NCBI RefSeq assembly: GCF_000424625.1
Contig: NZ_AUKG01000002.1
Location: 248,001-312,000, forward strand
From: Conexibacter woesei Iso977N
GTDB lineage: Bacteria; Actinomycetota; Thermoleophilia; Solirubrobacterales; Solirubrobacteraceae
Direction: 5' to 3'
Length of the DNA stretch: 64,000 nucleotides
In this document: positions 9,621 through 18,894 of the stretch, in pieces
Layout of the letters: the number at the start of each line of letters is the position of its first letter
Position numbering within the stretch: position 1 is the stretch's first letter
The notes under the pieces: generated by a model
Told to the model about the DNA's origin: nothing
The model's input: the letters and a program-made list of their open reading frames with translations, nothing else
Databases searched by the model: none
Made by a program: the position numbers and the translations under genes

Positions 9621-9683
9621 CGCCGGCGTTTCGCAACCGGTGCGTCGTCGAGCCTGGCGCTCCGACCCTTCGCGCTCTCCGCC
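9621..9683. repeat. Imperfect direct repeat, copy 1
   Basis: About 62 bp beginning CGCCGGCGTTTCGCAACC and ending TTCGCGCTCTCCGC. It matches the second copy 130 bp downstream at roughly four of five positions. The 259-bp interval between the acyl-CoA dehydrogenase and the glycosylase gene holds only these two copies and no gene that I can support. Confidence 0.6.
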
Positions 9684-9750
9684 GTCTTCGGTACACGCGT
9701 CTTGTCGGCTGGTCGCGCCGTCGTTGTGGGGCGGTCGGCGGCGGTGGCGG

Positions 9751-9813
9751 CGCCGGTGTTTCGCAACCAATGCGTGGTCGGGCGTGGCAGGCCGGACCCG
9801 TCGCGCTCTCCGC
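9751..9813. repeat. Imperfect direct repeat, copy 2
   Basis: Second copy, beginning CGCCGGTGTTTCGCAACC and ending GTCGCGCTCTCCGC. It lies immediately downstream of the early stop of the glycosylase gene on the minus strand. The best conserved parts are the two ends. Confidence 0.6.
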
Positions 9814-9835
9814 GGCCGCGCGATCCAGCGGTTGG

Positions 9836-10531
9836 TTATCGCGCGTGTGCGCCGGAGCGAGTGAGGAAGAGCGACCAGTCCGGGACCACTGCCCGCTGGT
9901 AGACGAGGTCGGCGTAGAAGTCGCCGATCCCGCGGAGTGTCTTGAGGTGGGCGCGGGCCGCGTCGGGCTCCAGCGCGGCGAGTGTGACCGGGTCGAGGTC
10001 GCCGGCGAGGGCGGACTGGGCCACGCCGTGGAGGCGGCGGAGCTTCTCGTCGGACAGGCCGGGGACCGCGTCGATGGCCAGCAGCGCGGCCGGCGCTGGG
10101 AACGCGCGCAGTGTCGCGCCGTCGAGTGCGACGTCCTCGCCGTGCTCGTCGATCAGCGTGCGGCGTAGCGTCGCGGCTCGCGCGGCGGGCACGCGTGTCG
10201 AGAGGATCGCCCACGCCGCGGCCTCGTAGGGGTCCGCGAACAGGACGGGGCGGCGTGGCTCGTCGCCGACCAGGTCGAGGCAGAGGATCCGCCGGACCTG
10301 CGCCTCGGTCGCGCCGCCGGCGAGCGTCGCGGTCAGCGTGTCGGCCCGGTCCGGCAGGGCGCGCAGCGTGACGCCGCCGGCGCCGCGCAGGTCGTCGCGG
10401 ACGAACGCGAGGCGCAGCGCGCCGTCGTCCGACCAGCCGTCGTGGGTCGCGGGCGGCCAGCGTGCGAGGAAGCGCGCGGCGAAGTCGAGGTCGATCGGGC
10501 CACCGGCGGTGGTGAGGGTCAGGACGGCCAT
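9836..10531 (-). CDS. AlkA-like DNA-3-methyladenine glycosylase, apparently truncated at the C-terminus
   Basis: A 231-residue protein. The first 85 residues look like the AlkA N-terminal domain, including VRRILCLDLV, and the rest is a helix-hairpin-helix glycosylase fold ending with LKTLRGIGDFYADLVYQRAV. In AlkA the hairpin GIGxWTA is followed by a conserved LPDD segment holding the catalytic Asp and by about 40-50 more residues. Here the protein stops soon after VVPDWSLFL with no such Asp. Reading the other two frames downstream does not restore it. The direct repeats begin just past the stop, so loss of the 3' end by rearrangement is likely. Activity is doubtful. It is the third gene of a SRPBCC-MarR-glycosylase operon, overlapping MarR by 13 bp. 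Confidence 0.72.
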   Translation of the reverse strand: MAVLTLTTAGGPIDLDFAARFLARWPPATHDGWSDDGALRLAFVRDDLRGAGGVTLRALPDRADTLTATLAGGATEAQVRRILCLDLVGDEPRRPVLFADPYEAAAWAILSTRVPAARAATLRRTLIDEHGEDVALDGATLRAFPAPAALLAIDAVPGLSDEKLRRLHGVAQSALAGDLDPVTLAALEPDAARAHLKTLRGIGDFYADLVYQRAVVPDWSLFLTRSGAHAR

Positions 10532-10956
10532 GCCGCGAGCTCCTTCAAGTGCGACAACAACGATTCCGGGTCGCCGACGTCGGCGAAGAACGCGCGGTCG
10601 GCCTTCTCGACCGCGGCCTGCGCGCGGCGGGCGAGCCTCGCGCCGTCGGCCGTCACCGTGAGGCGCTTGACGCGCGCGTCGGCGGGGTCGGGGGAGCGGG
10701 TCACGAGCCCGCGCTTCTCCAGCGTCCGCAGGACCTGCGAGGTCATCATCACGTCGGCCTCGGCGTGGTCGGCGACCTCGCGCTGCGACGGCGACCCGTC
10801 GCGTGAGAGGTAGTTGGCGGACATCAGCAGGACGAACTGCGCGTGGGTCAGGTCCAGCGGGCGCAGCGTGGCGACGATCGAACGCTGCCAGCGCTGCGTG
10901 ACCCGCCAGAGCAGGAAGCCCGGCGACGCGCCCGCGTCGTCGATCAGCTCGCTCAC
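10519..10956 (-). CDS. MarR-family transcriptional regulator
   Basis: A 145-residue winged-helix regulator. Visible elements are the N-terminal dimerisation helix (LLWRVTQRWQRSI), recognition helix region SQREVADHAEADVMMTSQVLRTLEKRGLV, and the wing SPDPADARVKRLTVTADG. The GTG at 10956 is the start because its GTGA overlaps the TGA of the SRPBCC gene, giving translational coupling. It probably autoregulates the operon through the imperfect palindrome near 11398-11412. The ligand is unknown. Confidence 0.9.
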   Translation of the reverse strand: MSELIDDAGASPGFLLWRVTQRWQRSIVATLRPLDLTHAQFVLLMSANYLSRDGSPSQREVADHAEADVMMTSQVLRTLEKRGLVTRSPDPADARVKRLTVTADGARLARRAQAAVEKADRAFFADVGDPESLLSHLKELAAWPS

Positions 10957-11387
10957 GCCCGTGCCTCCGCGACGCGCGCCAGCCGCGCGACGGTCTCGGG
11001 CATCTCGTCGCAGACGTCGGGCATCAGCCCGGGCGCGATCGCCAGCGCCTGCGGCCCGGACAGCGACGCGCCGTGGACGATCCGCGTGCCGCCGCCGGCC
11101 AGAGGCTCCAGGCGGTGCGAGACCCGCAGCACCGCGCCGTCGAGCGGGAACTCGTCCACGTGCCCGCGGCCCGGCTCGGCGAAGACCATGGTGTAGGGGA
11201 ACGGCTCGCCGCCGACCGGCGTGAAGCGCCCGGTCATCCCGGCCTCGAACGGGCCGTCGAACTCGACCCGCTCCATCCCCGGATCCCACTCGCCCCAGGT
11301 GCCCGCATCGCGGTAGAGGCCGTCGACGACCTCCGGTGCCGCCGTCGTCTCGCCGCTCGTCTCGAAGGTGATCGTGTAAGAAGTCAT
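10953..11387 (-). CDS. SRPBCC (START-like) family protein
   Basis: A 144-residue protein of the polyketide cyclase/dehydrase-like SRPBCC fold, which binds hydrophobic ligands in a deep cavity. Evidence is the opening ITFETSGETTAAPEVVDGLY with a W-G-E-W-D-P-G-M turn, the beta-hairpin GMTGRFTPVGGEPFPYTMVF and the long C-terminal helix. It is the first gene of a three-gene minus-strand operon, with a near-consensus promoter directly upstream. The pairing with MarR is common in actinobacteria. Confidence 0.85.
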   Translation of the reverse strand: MTSYTITFETSGETTAAPEVVDGLYRDAGTWGEWDPGMERVEFDGPFEAGMTGRFTPVGGEPFPYTMVFAEPGRGHVDEFPLDGAVLRVSHRLEPLAGGGTRIVHGASLSGPQALAIAPGLMPDVCDEMPETVARLARVAEARA

Positions 11388-11393
11388 GCGTGC

Positions 11394-11423
11394 AGACTAT
11401 AAGTACGCATATGAATCTGTCAA
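11394..11423 (-). promoter_or_regulatory. Promoter of the SRPBCC-MarR-glycosylase operon (leaderless)
   Basis: On the minus strand TTGACA (11418-11423), an 18-base spacer and TAGTCT (11394-11399) are followed by six bases and then the ATG. The transcript should therefore begin at or next to the start codon. The spacer contains TATGCGTACTTATA, matching its own reverse complement in five of seven base pairs, a plausible MarR operator. A wider ATGCGT-N13-ACGCAT inverted repeat spans the -10 box. Confidence 0.65.
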
Positions 11424-11450
11424 GCGAACAACGAGGGGCAGCGGCCGGGG

Positions 11451-11456
11451 TAGGCT
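11451..11456 (+). promoter_or_regulatory. -10 box TAGGCT of a leaderless transcript
   Basis: TAGGCT ends seven bases before the GTG at 11464. This supports that GTG as the start of the ATPase gene instead of the upstream in-frame ATG at 11386, which would overlap the divergent promoter. Confidence 0.5.
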
Positions 11457-11463
11457 GCGGCGC

Positions 11464-12219
11464 GTGCGCGATCGACGCCTCCCCGGGCCGGGCCCGTACC
11501 TGCTCGGCTTCGAGCGGGTCGACGAGCACTGGGGGACGGGCTTCCCGTTCGACGTGCCGGCGGTCGACCAAGTGCGACAACTCGACTTCAGCGCGCCGGT
11601 CACGTTGCTGGCCGGCGACAACGGCGCGGGCAAGTCCACCATCGTCGAGGCGGTCGCCGAGGCGATGGGGTTCCTCGACCAGGGCGGCGAGCTGGAGCGC
11701 TCCGGCGGCTCGGCCGGGCAGCCGAGGCCCGCGCTCGGGGAGGCGCTGCGGCCGGTCCTCTCCAGCACCAAGCCGCGGCTCGGCTACTTCCTGCGCGCCG
11801 AGAGCTTCTTCAACGTCGCGAGCTTCATCGGCTCCGACAGCGTGCACGCTCCGGACCTCTCGCTCTACGGCGACACGCCGCTGCATCAACAATCACATGG
11901 TCAGTCGTTCCTGGCGCTCGCCGCCAACCGCTTCGGCGGCAACGGCCTGTTCGTCCTCGACGAGCCCGAGGCGGCGCTGTCGGCGTCCGGCAACCTCGCG
12001 CTGCTGAGCATCATCGCCCGCGCCGTCCGCGAGGGCGCGCAGTTCGTGATCGCGACCCACTCCCCGATCCTCCTCGCGCTCCCGAACGCCCGGATCTACG
12101 AGCTCGACGAGACCGGCGCACGCGAGACCGCCTACGACGACCTCGACGCCGTCCGCCTCACCCGCGGCTTCCTCGACGCGCCCGAGCGCTACCTCCGCGC
12201 CGTGCTCGAAGAGGACTAG
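11464..12219 (+). CDS. AAA-type ATP-binding protein (ABC/RecF-like small ATPase)
   Basis: A 251-residue soluble ATPase resembling an ABC nucleotide-binding domain without membrane partner. Walker A is GDNGAGKST at residues 51-59, the signature-like helix is around HGQSFLALAANRF, Walker B is GLFVLDEPEAAL, and the switch His is in IATHSPIL. Such single-domain predicted ATPases resemble the type found in some phage-defence and DNA-metabolism contexts, but no partner gene is adjacent here. The next gene, an alpha/beta hydrolase, starts nine bases after its stop, with its own -10 box overlapping the stop codon. Function unknown. Confidence 0.82.
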   Translation: MRDRRLPGPGPYLLGFERVDEHWGTGFPFDVPAVDQVRQLDFSAPVTLLAGDNGAGKSTIVEAVAEAMGFLDQGGELERSGGSAGQPRPALGEALRPVLSSTKPRLGYFLRAESFFNVASFIGSDSVHAPDLSLYGDTPLHQQSHGQSFLALAANRFGGNGLFVLDEPEAALSASGNLALLSIIARAVREGAQFVIATHSPILLALPNARIYELDETGARETAYDDLDAVRLTRGFLDAPERYLRAVLEED

Positions 12220-12222
12220 GCT
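12217..12222 (+). promoter_or_regulatory. -10 box TAGGCT overlapping the upstream stop codon
   Basis: The TAG stop of the ATPase gene is also the first half of TAGGCT, which ends six bases before the ATG of the hydrolase gene. This is the tightest spacing in the set and predicts a fully leaderless mRNA. Confidence 0.55.
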
Positions 12223-12228
12223 CGCCCG

Positions 12229-13026
12229 ATGGCGACGATCGCGGTCAACGGCACCACCATCAACTACGCCGACGAGGGGCCGCAGGACGCGCCCGCCCTG
12301 CTCTTCGCCCACTCGATGTTCTTCGACCACCGGATGTTCGCCGCGCAGGCCGAGGCGTTCGCCGACGGCTACCGCGTCATCCGCTACGACCTGCGCGGCC
12401 AGGGCGACTCGCAGCGCCATCCGCGGGAGGCGCTCGACTTCGACACGCAGACCGAGGACGCGCGGGCGCTGATCGAAGGACTACAACTTCGTGACGTCAC
12501 GTTCGTCGGCAACTCGATGGGCGGCTTCATCGGCCTGCGCCTCGCCGCGCGCCACCCGGACCTGCTGCGCTCGCTCGTCGTGCTCGGCACCTCGGCGGAC
12601 ATCGAGGAGGCGGCCGAGGGGATGGACGCGCTCGCCGCGGTCGTCCGGGAGCAGGGCATCGAGCCGGTCATCGACGGCGTCCTGTACTTCATGTTGGGCG
12701 ACACGTCGCTCAACGACCCGAGCCGCGCGCACGTCCTCGCCGAGGCGCGCGCGGTCGTCGGCTCGCGCACGCCCGAGTACGCCGACGCCGCCTGGCACAT
12801 CGCCCACCGCCCGGCGATCCTCGGCGAGCTGCCCAACATCACGGTCCCGCTGACGGTCGTCGCCGGCACCGAGGACCACACCTACCCGCCGCCGAAGTCC
12901 GAGCAGATCGCGGCCGCGGTGCCGCACGCCAAGTTGGTGGTCATGGAACGCACCGGCCACGTCCACGCGCTCGAGAACCCGGACGCGGTCAACGCCGTGC
13001 TGGAGGACCACCTCGCGGCGCTCTAG
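12229..13026 (+). CDS. Alpha/beta hydrolase
   Basis: A 265-residue hydrolase similar in layout to 3-oxoadipate enol-lactonases and other small alpha/beta hydrolases. It shows the N-terminal VNGTTINYADEG strand pair, the RYDLRGQGDS loop, nucleophile elbow GNSMGG, acid residue in AGTEDHTYPP and catalytic His in TGHVHALENP. A complete catalytic triad is therefore present. No protocatechuate pathway genes are nearby, so the substrate is open. Its TAG overlaps the stop of the convergent response regulator through the CTAG at 13023-13026. Confidence 0.9.
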   Translation: MATIAVNGTTINYADEGPQDAPALLFAHSMFFDHRMFAAQAEAFADGYRVIRYDLRGQGDSQRHPREALDFDTQTEDARALIEGLQLRDVTFVGNSMGGFIGLRLAARHPDLLRSLVVLGTSADIEEAAEGMDALAAVVREQGIEPVIDGVLYFMLGDTSLNDPSRAHVLAEARAVVGSRTPEYADAAWHIAHRPAILGELPNITVPLTVVAGTEDHTYPPPKSEQIAAAVPHAKLVVMERTGHVHALENPDAVNAVLEDHLAAL

Positions 13027-13652
13027 GGCTCGACCAGCCCGCGCTTGATCGCGTAGCGCGTCAGCTCGACGCGGTCGCGCATCCCGAGCTTGGAGAGGAT
13101 GTTCTCGCGGTGGCGCTCGACCGTCCGCGGCGAGATCATCAACAACTCGGCGATCTGGTCGGTCGTGTGGGCCTCGGCGACGAGCTTGACGACCTCCAGC
13201 TCGCGCGGGGTCAGCAGCTCGGCGTCGACCCCCTCGCGCAGCAGCGCCGCCACCGCGGGCGGGTAGAGGAACGGCTCGCCGCGCAGCGCCGCGCGGCACG
13301 CGTCGAGCAGGTCGCGGTCGGCGGCGGTCTTCAGGACGTAGCCCGCAGCGCCGGCCTTCAAGGCCTCGAAGAAGTACAGGTCGTTGTCGTGCATCGACAA
13401 CATCAGGATCTTCAACTCCGGCCGCCGCGTGCTCAGCTCGCGCGCCGCCGCCAGGCCCGTGCGCCGCGGCATCGCCACGTCGAGGATCGCCAGGTCGATG
13501 TCCTCGCGCAGCCCCAGCTCCACGGCCTCGATCCCGTCGCCCGCCTCGGCGACGACCTCCAGGTCCGGCGCCGCGTCCAGGACGTGGCGCAGCCCGCGCC
13601 GGACCATCGCGTGGTCGTCGGCGATCAGGATCCGTGCGCGCAGCGGGACCAT
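13023..13652 (-). CDS. NarL/LuxR-type response regulator
   Basis: A 209-residue two-domain regulator. The receiver domain (about residues 5-120) has the acidic pocket DD at 12-13, phospho-acceptor Asp58 in LAILDVAMP, a Ser/Thr switch region LMLSMHDND and the Lys of YVLKTAAD. The C-terminal LuxR helix-turn-helix (about 140-205) contains LTPRELEVVKLVAE and SPRTVERHRENILSKLG. It is translationally coupled to the upstream kinase: the kinase TGA and this ATG share one base (TGATG on the minus strand). Target genes are not evident apart from the palindrome near 14602. Confidence 0.94.
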   Translation of the reverse strand: MVPLRARILIADDHAMVRRGLRHVLDAAPDLEVVAEAGDGIEAVELGLREDIDLAILDVAMPRRTGLAAARELSTRRPELKILMLSMHDNDLYFFEALKAGAAGYVLKTAADRDLLDACRAALRGEPFLYPPAVAALLREGVDAELLTPRELEVVKLVAEAHTTDQIAELLMISPRTVERHRENILSKLGMRDRVELTRYAIKRGLVEP

Positions 13653-14569
13653 CAGGCGCGCACCTCCAGCCGGACGACCGTGCCGCCGCCGTCGCGATCC
13701 GACACCATCAACGTGCCGCCGGCCAGCAGCGCCCGCTCGCGCATCCCCGCCAGCCCCGTCCCCGGAGCGGCGCCGCGGCGGCCCGCGCCGTCGTCGTCGA
13801 TGACCAACACCACCATGTCGCCCTCGTGCCGGGCGCTGAGCGACACCGAGCGGAAGCCCTCCGCGTGGCGGGCCACGTTGGTCAGTGCCTCCTGGACGAC
13901 GCGGTAGACCACCAACTCGGTCTCCTCCGGCAGCGCGGGCAGCTGATCGAGGTCGCGCCGCGGGCTGACGCCGGTGCGTTCGGCGAAGGCGGAGGCGAGC
14001 GCCAGCAGCGCGCCGCGCAGGCCGAAGTCCTCCAGCGCCTCGGGCCGCAGCCCCTGCATGATCTCCCGGACGCCGTCGGCCGCCGCGGTCAGCGCCTCCT
14101 GCGCGGCCTCCAGCTCGCCGGCGCGCAGCTCCAGCGCGACGCCGGTCAGCGCCTGGCCGACCTCGTCGTGCAGCTCGCGCCCGATCCGCGCGCGCTCCCG
14201 CTCCTGCGCCGCGATCGCTGCCCGCGCGCTGTCCTGGCGCTCGGCGGCCAACCGCACCAACATGGTGTCGAACGCCCGTCCCAGCGCCGCGACCTCGGCG
14301 ACGCCCTCGCGCGGCGGACCACTGCGGACCGCGGGCGGCGCCGCGAGGTCGACCGCCGCCATCTCGCCCGCCAGCGCCCGCAGCGGCGCCAGCGCCCGGC
14401 GCATCACCACCATGTTGGCGAGCACCGCCACGACCGCGCCGCCCGCCAGCAGCGCCGCCTCGCCGCCGGTGATCCGCGGGCTGACGGTGGCGGGGGAGAC
14501 GGCGAGGATCAGCGCGCCCACGAACACGACGAGGGCGTTGCCGGCGACCACGCGCTGCAGCAGCGTCAT
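13652..14569 (-). CDS. Sensor histidine kinase, NarX/DegS-like (HisKA_3)
   Basis: A 305-residue membrane kinase. Two hydrophobic spans (about residues 8-24 and 36-56) flank a very short extracytoplasmic loop. A HAMP-like linker follows (about 57-110), then the HisKA_3 dimerisation helix with phospho-accepting His134 in RIGRELHDEVGQALTG. The HATPase_c domain shows VVQEALTNVARHA (N box), VIDDDGAG (G1) and GTGLAGMRERA (G2). With almost no outer loop, it may sense a membrane or intracellular cue. It forms a two-component system with the coupled response regulator downstream. Confidence 0.93.
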   Translation of the reverse strand: MTLLQRVVAGNALVVFVGALILAVSPATVSPRITGGEAALLAGGAVVAVLANMVVMRRALAPLRALAGEMAAVDLAAPPAVRSGPPREGVAEVAALGRAFDTMLVRLAAERQDSARAAIAAQERERARIGRELHDEVGQALTGVALELRAGELEAAQEALTAAADGVREIMQGLRPEALEDFGLRGALLALASAFAERTGVSPRRDLDQLPALPEETELVVYRVVQEALTNVARHAEGFRSVSLSARHEGDMVVLVIDDDGAGRRGAAPGTGLAGMRERALLAGGTLMVSDRDGGGTVVRLEVRA

Positions 14570-14601
14570 GCCCCCATCCTCGCGCGCCCGCGCGGCAAGC
14601 G

Positions 14602-14619
14602 AAATGGGGAGCGCTCCCC
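14602..14619. promoter_or_regulatory. Perfect 18-bp palindrome upstream of the kinase and a divergent small gene
   Basis: ATGGGGAGC followed directly by its reverse complement GCTCCCCAT. It lies 32 bp upstream of the kinase start on one side and 37 bp upstream of a 50-residue membrane protein gene on the other. Position and symmetry fit a dimeric regulator site, probably for the NarL-type response regulator. The ends happen to be ATG on both strands; no good reading frame follows from them. Confidence 0.55.
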
Positions 14620-14656
14620 ATGGCCCACGAGCGGACCGTCGCCGACCATCAAGGGC

Positions 14657-14809
14657 ATGACCAACACCGACGCCACGCCGACCCCGCAGCCGACCCCCGA
14701 GGAGGAGGCCGCGCTCGCCAAGCGCCACGAGCGCCAGGGCTGGTTCATGCTCACCGGCATCTTCGCCGGCGCCGGCCTGCTCGTCGTCCTCGCCGCGATC
14801 GTCACCTAG
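14657..14809 (+). CDS. Small single-span membrane protein (50 residues)
   Basis: A short gene with the start ATG at 14657, preceded by AAGGG. The protein begins with a Thr/Pro-rich cytoplasmic-type stretch and a charged EEEAALAKRHERQ helix, and ends with one hydrophobic span (FMLTGIFAGAGLLVVLAAIV). Its stop lies seven bases before the antiporter start, and the palindrome at 14602-14619 lies just upstream. It could be an accessory subunit or a stress-induced membrane peptide. No family is recognised. Confidence 0.6.
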   Translation: MTNTDATPTPQPTPEEEAALAKRHERQGWFMLTGIFAGAGLLVVLAAIVT

Positions 14810-14816
14810 CCGCGCG

Positions 14817-15989
14817 ATGGAAGACGGCACGCTCCTCCTCGTCGCCGGCGCGCTGCTCGCCGGCGGACTGGCGGTCGCCCAGGTCGGCGACCGCCTGCGC
14901 GTCCCGGGCCTGGTCTTCGTGATCGGCCTCGGGATGGCGATCGGCTCCGACGGCCTCGGCTGGCTGCACTTCGACGACTACGCGCTGGCCAAGACGATCG
15001 GCATCGTCGCGCTCGCCGCGATCCTCTTCGAGGGCGGCCTGGCCGCCGGCTTCCCGGAGATCCGGCCCGTGCTCAGGCCCGCGCTCAGCCTCGCGCTGCT
15101 CGGCACGACGCTGACCGCGGTCCTCGCCGGCCTGGCCGCCTCCTGGCTGCTGCACTTCAGCCTCCTCGAAGGCCTGCTGCTCGGCTCGATCCTCGCCGCC
15201 ACCGACGGCGCGGCGATCTTCGCCGTGCTGCGCGGCTCGACGCTGCGCCGCCGCGTCGCGCGGACGCTCGAAGGCGAGGCCGGCCTCAACGACCCCGTCG
15301 CCGTCCTGCTCGTGATCGGCTTCAGCACCTGGATCACCACCGAGGGCTACAACTTGGTCGACATGGCCGAGGCGTTCGTCGTCGAGCTCGGCGTCGGCGC
15401 GGTCGCCGGCCTGGCGGTCGGCGGCGCGAGCGCCTGGCTGCTGCGCCGCAAGCCACTGACCACGCCCGGCCTGTACCCGGTCGCGTCGATGGCGACGGGC
15501 GCGCTGGCCTTCGGGATCGGCGACGCGCTGCACGGCTCGGGCTTCCTGTCGATCTACCTCGCGGGGCTGTCGCTCGGCGCGCTGCCGATCGCCGAGCGGG
15601 AGGCGATGGCGACCTTCCACGACGGCCTGGCCTGGGTCGCGCAGCTCGTGATGTTCCTGGCCCTCGGCCTGCTCGTCTTCCCGGACGCGCTCGGCTCCGT
15701 GGCCGTCGAGGGGACGATCCTCGCGGTGCTGACGGCGGTCGTGGCGCGGCCGCTGGCGGTCTTCGTCGCGACCGCCGGCCAGGGCTTCGGCACGGGCGAG
15801 AAGGCCGTGCTCGGCTGGGCCGGCCTGCGCGGGGCGGTGCCGGTCGTGCTCGCGACGTTCCCGGTGATCGAGGGCGTCCCGCGCGCGCAGGAGCTGTTCG
15901 CGGTCGCGTTCTTCGCGGTGCTGCTGTCGACCGTGGTCCAGGGCACGACGTTCGAGGCGCTCGCGCGGCGGCTGAAGGTGACCGACTGA
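14817..15989 (+). CDS. Na+/H+ (cation:proton) antiporter, CPA1 family
   Basis: A 390-residue membrane protein with about 12 hydrophobic helices. The antiporter core is visible as SILAATDGAAIFAVLRG followed by LEGEAGLNDPVAVLLVIGFS, where the Asp residues of ATD and NDP are the ion-binding positions in NhaP-type exchangers. The protein lacks the C-terminal TrkA-C regulatory tail found in longer NhaP2 forms. It probably exchanges Na+ or K+ for H+ across the cytoplasmic membrane. It is likely cotranscribed with the 50-residue membrane protein seven bases upstream. Confidence 0.9.
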   Translation: MEDGTLLLVAGALLAGGLAVAQVGDRLRVPGLVFVIGLGMAIGSDGLGWLHFDDYALAKTIGIVALAAILFEGGLAAGFPEIRPVLRPALSLALLGTTLTAVLAGLAASWLLHFSLLEGLLLGSILAATDGAAIFAVLRGSTLRRRVARTLEGEAGLNDPVAVLLVIGFSTWITTEGYNLVDMAEAFVVELGVGAVAGLAVGGASAWLLRRKPLTTPGLYPVASMATGALAFGIGDALHGSGFLSIYLAGLSLGALPIAEREAMATFHDGLAWVAQLVMFLALGLLVFPDALGSVAVEGTILAVLTAVVARPLAVFVATAGQGFGTGEKAVLGWAGLRGAVPVVLATFPVIEGVPRAQELFAVAFFAVLLSTVVQGTTFEALARRLKVTD

Positions 15990-16004
15990 CCGCGGACGGC
16001 GGAC

Positions 16005-16010
16005 TAGGCT
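16005..16010 (+). promoter_or_regulatory. -10 box TAGGCT of a near-leaderless transcript
   Basis: TAGGCT ends nine bases before the ATG of the MarR-family gene at 16020, with no Shine-Dalgarno sequence in between. Confidence 0.5.
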
Positions 16011-16019
16011 TGCTCCCAC

Positions 16020-16523
16020 ATGGGCCCCCTGCGGATCGATCCGGTCGCCGAGGCGCGGCGGCACTGGGAGGAGCGCTACGGCGACGAGCCCGCGCGCCCG
16101 ATGGCCGCGGTCACGTCGATCATGCGCGCCCAGCAGGTCCTGCTGGCCCGGCTCAACGAGCTGGTCAAGCCCTACAACCTGACCTTCCCGCGCTACGAGG
16201 CGCTCGTCCTGTTGTCCTACACCAAGCACGGCGAGCTGCCGATCGGCAAGCTCGGCGAGCGCCTCCAGGTCCACCGCACCAGCGCGTCGTCGATCGTCGC
16301 CGCGCTGGAGCAGGACGGCTTCGTCGTCCGGACCCCGAGCACCCGCGACGGCCGCGCCACGCTGGCCGTCATCACCGAGAAGGGCCGCGCCGCCGCGCGC
16401 GCCGCGACGCAGGACCTCAACGACGCCGAGTTCGGCCTCGACGCGCTCACGCCCGACCAGCACGAGCTGATCACCGGAACCCTCCGTACCCTGCGTCTCG
16501 ACGCCGGGGACTTCGTGGCCTAA
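16020..16523 (+). CDS. MarR-family transcriptional regulator
   Basis: A 167-residue MarR/SlyA-type regulator with a longer N-terminal helix than usual (about residues 1-35). The winged helix is marked by LTFPRYEALVLLSY, GKLGERLQVHRTSASSIVAALEQDGFVVR and the wing TPSTRDGRATLAVITEKG. It lies 37 bp upstream of, and points toward, the B12-dependent mutase gene, so control of acyl-CoA mutase expression is a reasonable guess. Ligands of this family are often aromatic acids or acyl-CoA esters. Confidence 0.9.
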   Translation: MGPLRIDPVAEARRHWEERYGDEPARPMAAVTSIMRAQQVLLARLNELVKPYNLTFPRYEALVLLSYTKHGELPIGKLGERLQVHRTSASSIVAALEQDGFVVRTPSTRDGRATLAVITEKGRAAARAATQDLNDAEFGLDALTPDQHELITGTLRTLRLDAGDFVA

Positions 16524-16560
16524 CATCTCAACCCCACGAGATATGAGGGATTCCTCCTAA

Positions 16561-18231
<1,671 letters not shown>

Positions 18232-18278
18232 CCGCGCCGCCGCAGCCCGTCCCAAAGCTCTGAGGAGAACCCGGTCCC

Positions 18279-18608
18279 ATGAAGAAGCCGCTCGCCGCAG
18301 GCGTCGCGACCCTGGTCGCCGCCGGCGCCATCGCCGTCCCCGCCCTCGCCGCGTCGTCCAAGACCGTCCAGGTCAAGGACAACAAGTTCGTCGCCAACAA
18401 GATCACCGTCAGGAAGGGCACGACGGTCAAGTGGATCTGGAAGGGCGACGCCCCGCACAACGTCACGGTCACGAGGGGCCCGGCGAAGTTCCACACCGGC
18501 AACAGGACGTCGGGCAGCTTCTCCAAGAAGCTGACGAGGGCCGGGACCTACACGATCCTCTGCACGATCCACGCCCCCGGCATGAAGATGACCATCACGG
18601 TCAAGTAG
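18279..18608 (+). CDS. Secreted cupredoxin (plastocyanin-like blue copper protein)
   Basis: A 109-residue protein with a signal peptide ([13 protein letters not shown]... ending AALA around residue 24) and a single cupredoxin domain. The copper ligands of a type 1 centre are all visible: His60 in DAPHNVTV, Cys95, His98 and Met102 in [10 protein letters not shown] strong GAGGAG ribosome site precedes the ATG. It sits between the two subunits of the B12 mutase but is probably an independent envelope electron carrier. A terminal oxidase or nitrite reductase partner is not in the window. Confidence 0.9.
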   Translation: MKKPLAAGVATLVAAGAIAVPALAASSKTVQVKDNKFVANKITVRKGTTVKWIWKGDAPHNVTVTRGPAKFHTGNRTSGSFSKKLTRAGTYTILCTIHAPGMKMTITVK

Positions 18609-18642
18609 CGCCGCGGACCGAGGCCACGACGCTGCGCGTTCC

Positions 18643-18885
18643 CTACTCGAGGTCGAGCCGCAGCTGGCCGCTGGGCCGGAGCTGCCGCACCCGCGGCGGC
18701 TCCGGGCTCGGCCGCCCGGCCGCCTTGTACACCGTCACGACGTCGCGCGCCGACAGCGGCCCGGACGGGCGCCCGTCGCACCGCTCGACGGCCAGCCGGC
18801 CGAGGCGGACGCCGGTGACGACCGCGTGGAAGCGCCCCGTCGGGCCCTTCGCCAGGAGCACGTCGCCGACCTCGATCTCCGCCAT
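18643..18885 (-). CDS. Small hypothetical protein (80 residues)
   Basis: A short basic protein beginning [20 protein letters not shown] with several predicted beta strands in its first 55 residues and a Pro/Arg-rich tail. The fold could be a small SH3-like barrel, but I recognise no family. TAGGCT on the minus strand (18895-18900) ends nine bases before the ATG, matching the leaderless promoter pattern, which supports this being a real gene. It diverges from the B12-binding subunit. Confidence 0.6.
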   Translation of the reverse strand: MAEIEVGDVLLAKGPTGRFHAVVTGVRLGRLAVERCDGRPSGPLSARDVVTVYKAAGRPSPEPPRVRQLRPSGQLRLDLE

Positions 18886-18894
18886 GGGAGGCGG

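Noticed and set aside
14602-14619. Start codons (ATG) at both ends of the palindrome
   Set aside because: The frames opened by these ATGs do not yield a protein with any pattern; the palindrome is better explained as an operator.
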